NCBI GenBank assembly: GCA_964541755.1
Contig: CAZIRF010000010.1
Location: 1 to 64,000, forward strand
Direction: 5' to 3'
Length of the DNA: 64,000 nt
Source of the DNA: CAZIRF01 sp964541755
GTDB lineage: Bacteria; Spirochaetota; Spirochaetia; Treponematales; Breznakiellaceae
This document shows, in pieces, positions 1 through 8,267 of the stretch. How positions within the stretch are numbered: position 1 is the first letter of the stretch; each line of letters opens with the position of its first letter. The notes beneath the pieces are model-generated. The model was given only the letters and a program-made list of their open reading frames with translations, made no database searches and had not been told where the DNA came from. The position numbers were made by a program, and so were the translations under genes.

Positions 1-39
1 ATGCTCCCGCGGCCTATATAAAATGCTCTTCACTAGCTA

Positions 40-103
40 TTTTGAAAGAGCCTCCCTATACATTCAAGGAGTTCTTTCAAAACTCACTGAATTTTAAAAG
101 AAC
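40..103. repeat. Inverted-repeat element downstream of murJ
   Basis: A non-coding, AT-rich stretch holds two overlapping inverted repeats. TTTTGAAAGAGCCTC at 40-54 can pair with a similar arm at 68-82, and GTTCTTTCAAAA at 71-82 can pair with TTTTAAAAGAAC at 92-103 with one mismatch across a 9-nt loop. The second hairpin closely resembles the terminator hairpin at 11623-11653, loop included, and the 15-mer at 40-54 recurs in reverse complement at 14582-14596. It lies just past the murJ stop, so it may act as the murJ terminator. Nothing else was seen in bases 1-152. Confidence 0.5.
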
Positions 104-152
104 CTCTTCTTTTAAATGAAACCATACCATCGAGATAGCCGTGGGGTCAAGC

Positions 153-1727
153 TCAATCCTTTTTGCGCAATTTTCGGGCGATTATACCGGCCAGCCCGCG
201 TACCTGCGGATCCTTGAGGAGGTAGAGGAGGCCGAAGCCCAGACCGAAGAAGACGAGGGCGTCAACGAGGAGGGGGACGCCCCAGGCAAGGAGACGGCCG
301 CCTCCTGCAAGGTGCGTAACGAGGAAATCGCGCAGGAACCAGACGGGTACTGCGCAGAGTATCGACGCGGCGAGCATGAGGCCCAGGTAGGCGCCCAGTT
401 TCACGAGGAGTTTGCCGCTTTGTATCTCCCGGTGGCGAAAGAGGGGGATGACGAGGGCCGCAGTGTTGGCAAGGGCGGCGAGGCTCGTGGCCAGGGCGAT
501 GCCGCCGCCGGCGAAGGGACCGGCGAGGAGGGCGACGAGGAGGATGTTGACAGCGACCGAAACGACACCCGCGTATGCCGGTGCGCGGGTGTTGCCCATT
601 GAATAGAAAACCGGGGCCAGTATGCGGTTGAAGCCGATGCAGACGATGGCCGTGATGTGCCAGCGGAAGGCGTCGAGGGTAAGGTGAACCGATTCTTCAT
701 CGAAGGCCGCCTGTTTGAACAGGAGGCTGATAATTTCCTTCCCGTGAAGCTGGGCCCAGATAACGATGGGGACGGTAAGGAGGACCATGGTCTTGAGGGC
801 AAAGGCGAGTTTGTCGTTGAAGCGCTCCCACTCGGCCTTTTTGGCGCTCTTGGAGAGCTCGGTAAGGAGGACGGTGCTGATGGAGACGACGACGATGCCC
901 AAAACGAGTTCCTGCAGGCGCAGGGAGAAGGTGAGCGAAGAGAGGACGCCGGTCCCTGCCCGGCTGGCCAGGGAGCTTGCGACGAAGTCGTTGACCTGGT
1001 AGGCGGCCATCCCCAAGATCGTGGGGGCGATAAGGCGGCCCATGCGCTTGACGCCCTCGTGGGCAAAGGCTTCCCGCAGCTCCATAAGGCCGAAGCGAAA
1101 GCCCTTTTTAAGGACAAAGGGGAGCTGGAAGAGGGCCTGCAGAACCCCGCCGGCAACTACCCCGATGGCCATGGCCCGCGCCGGATTGCCGGCAAGGTCC
1201 TTCAAGAGGAAGGTCGCGGATATCACGCAGATATTGAAGAGTATGGGGACGAAACCCGATGGGCCGTAGGAGTCATCGGCATTGAGGATGCCCTGCAGGA
1301 GGGCCGCCAGGCTGATAAAGCCCAGGTAGGGGAACATGATGCGGGTCTGGAGTATGGTCTCTGCGGGGTCTGTTTTGAAGAAGAGGCGCACGAGGAGGGG
1401 GCTTGCGAGTATCCCCAGAACCACGGTAATACTCACGAGGAAGGAGAGAACGCCCAGGCTGGCCGAAAGGAATCGGCGTATGTCCTTTTGATTGCCTTCT
1501 ACGAGGTAACCCTTGAAGGTGGGGACAAAGGCGGTGGCCATGGTGCCTTCGGCAAAGAGGCGGCGCAGGAAGTTGGGGATCATGAAGGCGACGCGAAAGG
1601 CGTCTGCGAGGGCCCCGGTTCCCAGGAAGGCGGCGCTCACCATTTCGCGCACGAGGCCCAGTACGCGCGAGGCGCTGGTGAAAAGCATGAGGGTAAAACT
1701 GCTCTTGAGTATGTTCCGGGTGCCCAT
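153..1727 (-). CDS. murJ: Lipid II flippase MurJ (MviN family)
   Basis: Integral membrane protein of the MOP exporter superfamily that moves lipid-linked peptidoglycan precursor across the cytoplasmic membrane. The 524-residue product has about 14 hydrophobic segments and the typical N-terminus (ILKSSFTLMLFTSASRVLGLVREM) followed by the family's DAFRVAFMIPNFLRRLFAEG region. The frame is open upstream to a GTG at 1847. I chose the internal ATG at 1727 because MurJ homology begins there and a 28-bp palindrome lies between the two candidates; neither start has a strong ribosome binding site. It follows the lipoprotein gene on the same strand and is separate from the mur genes at 19-22 kb. The family assignment is secure; the start is less so. 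Confidence 0.93.
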   Translation of the reverse strand: MGTRNILKSSFTLMLFTSASRVLGLVREMVSAAFLGTGALADAFRVAFMIPNFLRRLFAEGTMATAFVPTFKGYLVEGNQKDIRRFLSASLGVLSFLVSITVVLGILASPLLVRLFFKTDPAETILQTRIMFPYLGFISLAALLQGILNADDSYGPSGFVPILFNICVISATFLLKDLAGNPARAMAIGVVAGGVLQALFQLPFVLKKGFRFGLMELREAFAHEGVKRMGRLIAPTILGMAAYQVNDFVASSLASRAGTGVLSSLTFSLRLQELVLGIVVVSISTVLLTELSKSAKKAEWERFNDKLAFALKTMVLLTVPIVIWAQLHGKEIISLLFKQAAFDEESVHLTLDAFRWHITAIVCIGFNRILAPVFYSMGNTRAPAYAGVVSVAVNILLVALLAGPFAGGGIALATSLAALANTAALVIPLFRHREIQSGKLLVKLGAYLGLMLAASILCAVPVWFLRDFLVTHLAGGGRLLAWGVPLLVDALVFFGLGFGLLYLLKDPQVRGLAGIIARKLRKKD

Positions 1728-1766
1728 GGCGAGCACTGTATCCGCTTTTTGCGGGGTTGAAAAGCG

Positions 1767-1794
1767 GCGTCCCGAAGCAGCTGCTCCGGGACGC
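1767..1794. other. 28-bp near-perfect palindrome between lipoprotein gene and murJ
   Basis: GCGTCCCG at 1767-1774 and CGGGACGC at 1787-1794 flank a centre that is itself almost palindromic (AGCAGCTGCT), leaving one mismatched pair in 28 bp. On the minus strand it follows the lipoprotein stop and precedes murJ, and the downstream sequence is CGCTTTTC. It could be a terminator or attenuating hairpin, or a protein-binding palindrome. The T-run is weak. Confidence 0.45.
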
Positions 1795-1858
1795 TGTTGG
1801 ATTGGCGCGGGTGAGGGTGCGCCCCTTTTGATAGTGTGCCCCTTCACGGGGCGCGGTA

Positions 1859-3105
1859 TCAGAAGGGGTTGACTGCGTAGAGCAAGAACTCGCCGCTCTC
1901 GCTCGCGGTGAACCAGAGCTCGCCCGCCCCAATGCCCAGACCGTTGGCGTTCACGATGGAGTCTGCGTAGTCCTGGTTGAGGATGGCGTTGACCACCTTG
2001 CCGTTGAAGAGGTCTGCGGCATTGGTCGCCAGTTCTTCGGCATTTTCAAAGGTGAAGACCGTGCCGCCGGGGGAACGAACTTCAAGCGGATAGAGGGTGA
2101 TCTCCGCGAGCATGGCGATTTGGCCGGCGCGGGCGCCCTCTGCAAGTTCATCGAGGAACTGGTAGACCTTGTTGGCCCGCTTGAAGCCGAAATCGGCGAA
2201 GGCTTCCATATCGAAGGGAATGGCGACGAGCGGGATGCGCACTGCAACTTCTTCCCCGCGCTCGTCGATGCGTGTCCCCTCGCGGTAGCGCAGGACAAAC
2301 TGCTCGCCGATGCGGTTTTCAGCTGCCCCGAACTCGCTGTGATAGAAGGTCTTGACGAAATCCGATCCCGGCTCGTCGCTCCAATACACGGCCGTCTCGC
2401 CCTTCTCGGAGAAGCTGAGGATTACTTCCCCCTCGAGCGCGCTTGCGTCCTCGAAGACGGCGTAGGCGGTCTTGATTCCGGGGTCTTTGACGGCCTTGGC
2501 GTAGAGGCGGCCCAGTTCGTATTCGGCAAAGCTCGCTTCCATGTCGGCAACGGGGTCTTCCCGGTCCGTCCATTCCTCATCGACGGTCTCGGCGACCTCG
2601 GGAGACTCTGCAACGGCGGCATCCGTTTCATCGGAAGGATCCTCTTCGTCGAAGCGCGAACCGGTGATGGACCCGCGGTTTTCATCGGGCGAGAGGCGCT
2701 TCATGAGGATCGTCCCCTGTGCGCTGGCGGTTGCCCAGGTGCCAACGAGGTCTTCCCCCTCGAAGTGCAGGCGAATGGTGGTCTCTTCCGCCACATGGCT
2801 GGCCGGTGGGGTGAAGAGGTATTCGTTCTTTTCGACCCGAACCGCTACCGGTTCGAAGTAGAGCCAGTCGGGGTTTTGATCGGGGATGTACCTGCCCATG
2901 ATGACCATGGGGATGGGATTCCCGTCACCGGGGTCCGCGTCTGCAACCCAGACGAGTATGTCGAAGGTCTCGCCGTCTGCGGCGTACTTCCAGGTACCGC
3001 CGATATCGGCTGCTTTCGCCTCTTTTTGCAGGCGAGGGGGAGTGTGAGGGCTGCGATGGCCAATATGACCAAGGCGCCTCCATGAAGGCCGTGAATCTTT
3101 TTCAT
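1859..3105 (-). CDS. Predicted lipoprotein of unknown function, one-base frameshift after the lipobox
   Basis: The start at 3105 has a good AGGAG site 8 nt upstream and encodes a lipoprotein signal peptide (MKKIHGL...LTLPLACKK, lipobox LPLAC). Just after the lipid-acceptor Cys the frame is lost at a run of five A (T5 at 3023-3027 on the plus strand). One extra A would give ...LACKKEAKAADIGGTWKY... and join the signal peptide to a frame that stays open to 1859, for a 415-residue protein. Read without the shift, the body frame has only an implausible N-terminus. The mature part is beta-rich, with an acidic linker in its first half; no family was recognised. It is either a real frameshift, perhaps phase-variable, or a homopolymer error. 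Confidence 0.7.
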
Positions 3106-3251
3106 GTTTGAGTTTCTCCTTGTGTGTGAGCCGCGTGAGGGCTGCATTTAAATAATTCATACTGATGCTAACGCTCTGTTGCCAGCTTTTTCAAGCTGTT
3201 CCAAAAAGATTTTTCATTATGGGAGCGGCTCAAATCGCCCCGCCGCCCGAC

Positions 3252-3281
3252 TTGCACAAGGACAGGGTTTCTTCCTATAGT
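3252..3281 (+). promoter_or_regulatory. Candidate sigma-70 promoter for the aspartokinase gene
   Basis: TTGCAC at 3252-3257, an 18-nt spacer and TATAGT at 3276-3281. Transcription would begin near 3288, just before the GGAGG ribosome binding site at 3290-3294, so the leader would be very short. Confidence 0.4.
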
Positions 3282-3300
3282 TCGGAATCGGAGGATACCC

Positions 3301-5934
3301 ATGCTGGTTTGCAAATTTGGCGGAACATCTGTCGGATCGCCCGAGGCCATCGAACGCCTCGTGTCGATTATCGCTCGTCCCGACCACCGCACGACCACAC
3401 GGGTAGTGGTCGTTTCGGCCTTCTCCGCTGTTACCGATCAGCTTGTCGCCCTGGCCCGCACGGCAGAAACGGGCGCGACCCGGCAAATGGGAACCCGCGA
3501 CCCCGCCGTCGACGAGGGGCTCTCCGGCCTCCTTTCGCGGCACCGGGACGCGGTGCGGGCCTTGAAGAATCTTCCCGCTGCCGATAGTGAAGCCCTCCTT
3601 GCGGCACTGGACGCACTCCACGCAGACCTGTCCCGCCGTCTCGACGCGGTTGCCGCCCTGGGCGAGCTTTCCGACCGCAGCATGGACGCCATTCTCTCCT
3701 TTGGCGAGCGTTTCTCTGCCCACATCGTCGCCGCGGCATTTCGCGCACAGGGTCTTCCAGCCCACTACCTCGACAGCCGTGCGCTCATCCGCACCGACAG
3801 CCGCTTTGGCAATGCGCGGGTGGATCGTGAAGCAACCAGTGCTGCCATTCAGGCCTTTTTTGCCGAGGGCCGGGAGCTGCAGGTTGCGACCGGCTTCATC
3901 GCGCGGGATCCAGCCGGCCGGACGACCACCCTGGGGCGCGGGGGCAGCGACCTGAGCGCCGCCCTCTTTGGCGCGGCGCTTTCTGCCAGCGAAATCGAGA
4001 TTTGGACCGATGTCGACGGGATACTCAGCGCGGACCCGCGTTTGGTAAAGGGCGCCTTTTCCCTTGCGGAGGTCTCCTACAGCGAGGCGATGGAGCTCTC
4101 GCACTTCGGGGCCAAGGTCCTGTATCCGCCCACGGTGCTCCCTGCCCTCGAAAAGGGGGTGCCCATACGGGTCCTCAACTCCTTCAATCCCGATGCCCCC
4201 GGAACCCTCGTACACGGGTCTTTCAACAATATTGATGGCAGTGGTCCTGGCGCAAAGCCCTCAAGCGCCCCGAAGTCCTCAAAGCCCCCGGTAAAGGGCA
4301 TAAGCTCCATACGGGAGGTGAGCCTCGTGCGCCTCCAGGGGCCCGGCATGGTCGGTGTTACCGGGGTGTCTTCACGCCTCTTCGGGGCACTCGCCCGCTG
4401 TGGCATCAGTGTCATCCTTATTACCCAGGCTTCAAGCGAACACTCGATCTGTTTCGCCATCCGGCCCGCGGATGCTTCGGGGGCCCGCGACGCCATTCGC
4501 GAGGAGTTCGTCCTCGAGCTCGAGCGGGGGCTTATCGAAGAGCCCCTCATCGAGAACGAGCTCTCTGTCATTGCGGTGGTCGGCGAGGGGATGAAGCACA
4601 GCCCCGGCATCGCCGGCAAGGTCTTCCACGCCCTGGGGCGCAACGGCATCAACGTTGTAGCCATCGCGCAGGGCTCAAGCGAGCTCAACATATCGGCGGT
4701 CATTCCGTGTGCCGATGAATCCAAGGCCCTCAACGCCATCCACGAGGCCTTCTTCCTTGCGGGGCGGCGCACGGTGAACCTCTTCCTGGTGGGCACGGGC
4801 CTCATTGGCTCTACCCTCCTCGAACAGCTTGCGCGCCAACAGGAGGTCCTGGGCGAGGAACACCGCATAGCGGTGCGCCTCGTGGGGGTGGCCAATTCGC
4901 GCCGCATGCTCTTCGATGTGGCGGGTCTCGATCCGGCAGGGGTGCGCGAGGTGCTGTATGCGGGGGATGCTGCTGCCGCTACAGCCGGACCCGCTGCCGC
5001 TAAAGCCGGATCCGCTGCCGCCACGGCAGGACCCGCTGCCAGAGCCGGTGGGGTCGGGCCGGAGCTATCAGCCTATACCCCCGATGCCTTTATTCAAAGG
5101 ATACGCGATCTCAACCTGCCCAACAGCGCCTTTTGCGACTGTACGGCCAATGACGATGTCGCCTCGCGCTACCTGGATATTCTGGAGGCCGCAGTTCCGG
5201 TCATTACGCCCAACAAGCGGGCCAATTCGGGGAGCCTTGCGTACTTCAAGGCCCTGCGCGATACCGCGCGCGCGTCGACCATTCCCTTCCTCTACGAGAC
5301 CACCGTCTGTGCGGGGCTCCCGGTCATATCGACCCTCCACGACCTTGTGCTGGCCGGCGACCGGGTGATCTCCATCGAGGCGGTTCTTTCGGGGACCTTG
5401 AGCTTCATCTTCAACAACTTTGATGGCAGCGTGCCCTTTTCTGCCCTGGTGCGCCAGGCGAAGGAGAAGGGCTACACCGAACCGGACCCCCGCGACGACC
5501 TCAACGCCAAGGATGCGGCGCGAAAGGCCCTCATCCTGGCCCGCGAGTGCGGGATGGACCTCGAGTTCGACGATGTGGTAATTGAGCCCATACTCCCCGC
5601 GGCAGCCCTGGCTGCGCCCACGGTGGACGACTTTTTTGCCGAACTGGAAAAGGCCGATGCCGATTTCGAAGCAAAGCGAAAGGCCGCGGCCGCCGGGGGC
5701 AAGGTCCTGCGCTACATAGCCCGTATCGACGATACGGGCGCGCGCCTGTCCATGGCGGCTGTTGATGCAGCGAGCCCCTTCCGCTCACTTGTTGACAGCG
5801 ACAACCTTGTCGTCATCTACAGCGAGCGCTACAACACCCTGCCCCTGGTCGTACGCGGCCCCGGTGCCGGGGCGGCCGTAACGGCCGGCGGGGTCTTTGC
5901 CGATATCGTGCGCATAGCCCGCACCCTGGTCTGA
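3301..5934 (+). CDS. thrA: Bifunctional aspartokinase / homoserine dehydrogenase
   Basis: Catalyses the first and third steps of the aspartate pathway to threonine and methionine: phosphorylation of aspartate and NAD(P)H reduction of aspartate semialdehyde to homoserine. The 877-residue protein starts with the kinase motif KFGGTS (residues 5-10), has two ACT-type regulatory repeats at about 340-480 and a dehydrogenase domain from about 490 with a GTGLIG dinucleotide-binding loop. A conserved dehydrogenase stretch (GYTEPDPRDDLNAKDAARKA) is present. GGAGG at 3290-3294 sets the start. Oddity: an Ala/Thr/Gly/Pro-rich insertion of about 30 residues (557-585), made of imperfect repeats, sits in the nucleotide-binding half of the dehydrogenase domain. 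Threonine feedback is expected for the family but cannot be read here. Confidence 0.95.
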   Translation: MLVCKFGGTSVGSPEAIERLVSIIARPDHRTTTRVVVVSAFSAVTDQLVALARTAETGATRQMGTRDPAVDEGLSGLLSRHRDAVRALKNLPAADSEALLAALDALHADLSRRLDAVAALGELSDRSMDAILSFGERFSAHIVAAAFRAQGLPAHYLDSRALIRTDSRFGNARVDREATSAAIQAFFAEGRELQVATGFIARDPAGRTTTLGRGGSDLSAALFGAALSASEIEIWTDVDGILSADPRLVKGAFSLAEVSYSEAMELSHFGAKVLYPPTVLPALEKGVPIRVLNSFNPDAPGTLVHGSFNNIDGSGPGAKPSSAPKSSKPPVKGISSIREVSLVRLQGPGMVGVTGVSSRLFGALARCGISVILITQASSEHSICFAIRPADASGARDAIREEFVLELERGLIEEPLIENELSVIAVVGEGMKHSPGIAGKVFHALGRNGINVVAIAQGSSELNISAVIPCADESKALNAIHEAFFLAGRRTVNLFLVGTGLIGSTLLEQLARQQEVLGEEHRIAVRLVGVANSRRMLFDVAGLDPAGVREVLYAGDAAAATAGPAAAKAGSAAATAGPAARAGGVGPELSAYTPDAFIQRIRDLNLPNSAFCDCTANDDVASRYLDILEAAVPVITPNKRANSGSLAYFKALRDTARASTIPFLYETTVCAGLPVISTLHDLVLAGDRVISIEAVLSGTLSFIFNNFDGSVPFSALVRQAKEKGYTEPDPRDDLNAKDAARKALILARECGMDLEFDDVVIEPILPAAALAAPTVDDFFAELEKADADFEAKRKAAAAGGKVLRYIARIDDTGARLSMAAVDAASPFRSLVDSDNLVVIYSERYNTLPLVVRGPGAGAAVTAGGVFADIVRIARTLV

Positions 5935-5946
5935 TGCACTACTGGC

Positions 5947-5973
5947 GGCTCGGCGTACAGCCGGGCCGTTTTT
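5947..5973 (+). terminator. Rho-independent terminator after thrA
   Basis: GGCTCGGC (5947-5954) pairs with GCCGGGCC (5960-5967), including one G-T pair, over a 5-nt loop and is followed by T5 at 5969-5973. Confidence 0.75.
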
Positions 5974-6038
5974 ACATCGCGCCCGTGTTTGGCGGGTTGT
6001 TCCGCAGATTTTTTTGGTGAACTGCAAGGAGGAAGAGA

Positions 6039-7241
6039 GTGAGTGTCGCCCGTGCCATACAGGAAGCCCAGGAGAAGGGCTCTTTCATACGCAAGATGTT
6101 CGAGGAGGGGATGGCCCTCAAAAAGGCCTTTGGCGCCGACAAGGTCTACGATTTTTCCATAGGTAACCCCGATGTCGAGCCGCCGGCCGCCTTTTCGGCG
6201 ACCCTTGCCCGCCTCGCCGCCGACCCCACGCCGGGGACCCACGGCTACATGCCCAACCCCGGTTTTATCGACGTGCGCGCGAAACTCGCCGTCAAGGTGA
6301 ACCGCGAGCAGGGGGTATCCTGCGGTCCGGAGCACCTGATCATGTCGGTGGGGGCCGCGGGGGGGCTCAACTGTGTCCTCAAGGCCATACTCAACCCCGG
6401 CGACGAGGTCGTCGTTCCGCGGCCCTTCTTTGTCGAGTACGGGACCTACATCGCCAACCACGGGGGCAAGATGGTCCTCGTGGACAGCGCTCCCGACTTC
6501 AACCTCGATGTGGGGGCGATCGCCGCGGCCCTCAACGAGAAGACCGCCGCGGTCCTTATCAACTCGCCCCACAACCCCACCGGGCGGATTTACCCCAAGG
6601 AGACCCTCGCTGCCCTTGCCGATGTCCTTCGCGAGCACGGCAAGAAGTGCGGCCGCAAGCCCCTTTTGATCGGGGATGAGCCCTACCGCGAGCTGGTTTA
6701 CGGCGGGGCCGTGGTGCCGCCCCTCCTGGCGTCATACGAGGAGTCTGTGGTGGTTACCTCCTACTCCAAGAGCCTCTCGCTCCCCGGGGAGCGCATCGGC
6801 TATATCGCGGTGAACCCGGCCATGGCCGACGCGGCCGCCCTCTGCGGGGCCCTCGCTTTTGCGACCCGGACTCTGGGCTACGTCAATGCCCCGGCCCTCA
6901 TGCAGCGCGTGGTGGCCGAGCTCGTCGACGAGCGGGTGGCCGTCGAGGTCTATGCCGCCCGCCGCGCCGCCTTCCTCGAGGTGCTCAAGGCCGCCGGTGT
7001 GGGATGCATCGAGCCAGAGGGGGCTTTCTACCTTTTCTGCAAGGTGCCCGCGCGCGGGAGCGACGGCTCGACCGACGACTTCGCCTTTGTCGCGGCCCTT
7101 AAAGAGGAACGCATCCTCGCCGTGCCGGGGACCGGCTTTGGCGGGCCGGGATATTTCCGCCTGGCATACTGCGTCGACGAGGCGATCATTCGCGCCTCGG
7201 CTGCCGGTTTTGCCCGGGCGGTCGCCGCCTGGAAGGCATAG
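6039..7241 (+). CDS. Pyridoxal-phosphate aminotransferase, aspartate aminotransferase family (class I/II)
   Basis: Fold-type I aminotransferase of 400 residues. Visible motifs include the PLP-phosphate loop region GAAGGLNCVLKA, the SPHNPTGRIY substrate/cofactor Asn motif, GDEPYRELVY with the Asp that pairs with the PLP nitrogen, and SYSKSLSLPGERIGY with the Schiff-base Lys. It starts at GTG 6039 behind AAGGAGG (6026-6032). It follows the aspartokinase gene after a terminator and may act in the same amino acid network, transferring amino groups between aspartate or another amino acid and 2-oxoglutarate. Exact substrate preference cannot be read from sequence. Confidence 0.88.
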   Translation: MSVARAIQEAQEKGSFIRKMFEEGMALKKAFGADKVYDFSIGNPDVEPPAAFSATLARLAADPTPGTHGYMPNPGFIDVRAKLAVKVNREQGVSCGPEHLIMSVGAAGGLNCVLKAILNPGDEVVVPRPFFVEYGTYIANHGGKMVLVDSAPDFNLDVGAIAAALNEKTAAVLINSPHNPTGRIYPKETLAALADVLREHGKKCGRKPLLIGDEPYRELVYGGAVVPPLLASYEESVVVTSYSKSLSLPGERIGYIAVNPAMADAAALCGALAFATRTLGYVNAPALMQRVVAELVDERVAVEVYAARRAAFLEVLKAAGVGCIEPEGAFYLFCKVPARGSDGSTDDFAFVAALKEERILAVPGTGFGGPGYFRLAYCVDEAIIRASAAGFARAVAAWKA

Positions 7242-7246
7242 GAGTT

Positions 7247-7289
7247 CATGATGAGCCGGCCGACCACTATGAGCGGCCGGCTCATCATG
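7247..7289. terminator. 15-bp perfect hairpin between convergent genes
   Basis: CATGATGAGCCGGCC (7247-7261) and its exact reverse complement at 7275-7289 enclose a 13-nt loop. It lies at the junction of the convergent aminotransferase and flavoprotein genes, and its right arm contains the stop codon of the minus-strand gene. There is no T-run on either side, so it may be an atypical bidirectional terminator or mRNA 3'-end stabiliser. Confidence 0.55.
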
Positions 7290-8145
7290 AGCGGCCGCTA
7301 CTTGTGTGTATGGCCTGCGGGAGGGCTCCCCGCTCCAGCAGGGCCCGGCGCAGTTTTCGTACCCGTTCCGGCGGCGCGCTGATGTACCAGGAGGGGAGGG
7401 CCCACTCGAAGCTGCCTGACTCCATCCCGAAGCTCTCCGCTACGACGCGGTCGAGGAGGGCTGCGTCCAGTTCGCCGCGTTCGCCCCGCCACAGGGGGTC
7501 ATGCGATAAAACCGGGACAAAGCGGGAACCCGCTATCAGCCTGAATATCGATTCAATAGTCTCAAGATCGAAGAATTCATCACGAATCTCTGCGCCCCAC
7601 ACAAAGAGCAGGCGTCCGTCGCGGCGGTCGCTGTCCCGAATGCTTTCTATCATCGAAAGTACGGGGGCGGCTCCCATGCCCTCTGCCAGGAATACGTGTC
7701 GAAGGGGGCCGCTGCCTTTTTTGAGGCAGAATGACCCGGTGGCCCTGCCCAAGCGGGTGCGCAGGGCTTTCATGCCCTCAAAGGCGATGCCCTCAAGCCG
7801 GGTGCGCAGGGCGAGGGCCCAGTCGTCGCGGTCGTTCAGGCAGAAAACAAGGCGGTCTTTTGTGGCGGGGCTAGAGACCGGGGCGAGGAGGCGGGGGCGC
7901 GAGAGGATACCCTCGCCGGGGAAGGAGACGGGGAGGGACTGGCCGGCCTTGAAGGCCGGGAGCGGATGATTTTCGCAGAGGACCTCGAAAAAAAAGGTCT
8001 TCCGGTTTCTGTCCTGCATTCCGACGGGCCTGGTCAGATAGCTGCCGCTGGGTCCCATGGACAGCTGGGCGATTGTTTCGAGTGTGCGTGTCTTGAGTGA
8101 GGGGCCCCCATTTGCGCCAAGCAGTACGGAAAACTTTGACTTCAC
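7285..8145 (-). CDS. Ferredoxin-NADP reductase-like flavoprotein oxidoreductase
   Basis: A 286-residue member of the FNR superfamily. An N-terminal FAD-binding barrel includes FKAGQSLPVSF and SRPRLLAPVSSP, the position of the flavin-binding RxxS/T motif, here divergent. A nucleotide-binding domain carries AEGMGAAPVLSMIESI and ends with the typical NAD(P)H-side strand WYISAPPERVRKLRRALLERG. There is no attached [2Fe-2S] ferredoxin domain, so it probably passes electrons to or from a separate carrier. The start is GTG at 8145, supported by AGGAG about 7 nt upstream. It stands alone between a patatin gene and an aminotransferase gene; the partner is unknown. Confidence 0.8.
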   Translation of the reverse strand: MKSKFSVLLGANGGPSLKTRTLETIAQLSMGPSGSYLTRPVGMQDRNRKTFFFEVLCENHPLPAFKAGQSLPVSFPGEGILSRPRLLAPVSSPATKDRLVFCLNDRDDWALALRTRLEGIAFEGMKALRTRLGRATGSFCLKKGSGPLRHVFLAEGMGAAPVLSMIESIRDSDRRDGRLLFVWGAEIRDEFFDLETIESIFRLIAGSRFVPVLSHDPLWRGERGELDAALLDRVVAESFGMESGSFEWALPSWYISAPPERVRKLRRALLERGALPQAIHTSSGRS

Positions 8146-8179
8146 ATGATCTCCTGGAGAAATGATTTGTTACGGTGAG

Positions 8180-8260
8180 CAATTTCAATAGTGTCCGATT
8201 TTTGAAATTGCCTCATTTGAAATTGCCTCATTTGAAATTGCCTCATTTGAAATTGCCTCA
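8180..8260. repeat. Dispersed 3'-end repeat with four tandem 15-bp copies
   Basis: TTTGAAATTGCCTCA is repeated four times without change at 8201-8260, just past the stop of the patatin gene. The first copy is the right arm of an inverted repeat, CAATTTCAA (8180-8188) with TTGAAATTG (8202-8210). On the minus strand the element reads through TTTCAAAAATCGGACACTATTGA, closely similar to sequences at 15325-15360 and 29201-29217. The four copies have no spacers, so this is not a CRISPR array. Bases 8146-8179 hold the ribosome binding site of the flavoprotein gene. Confidence 0.9.
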
Positions 8261-8267
8261 AAGGGGA

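Noticed and set aside
657..1760. 367-codon plus-strand frame rich in Gly, Glu and Asp
   Set aside because: Antisense of murJ with composition typical of a shadow frame.
7292..7299. GCGGCCGC palindrome
   Set aside because: An 8-bp GC palindrome is expected by chance in GC-rich DNA and has no context here.
8201..8260. Four direct 15-bp repeats that could suggest a CRISPR array
   Set aside because: The copies are contiguous with no spacers and no cas gene is near; they are a local tandem amplification of a dispersed repeat.
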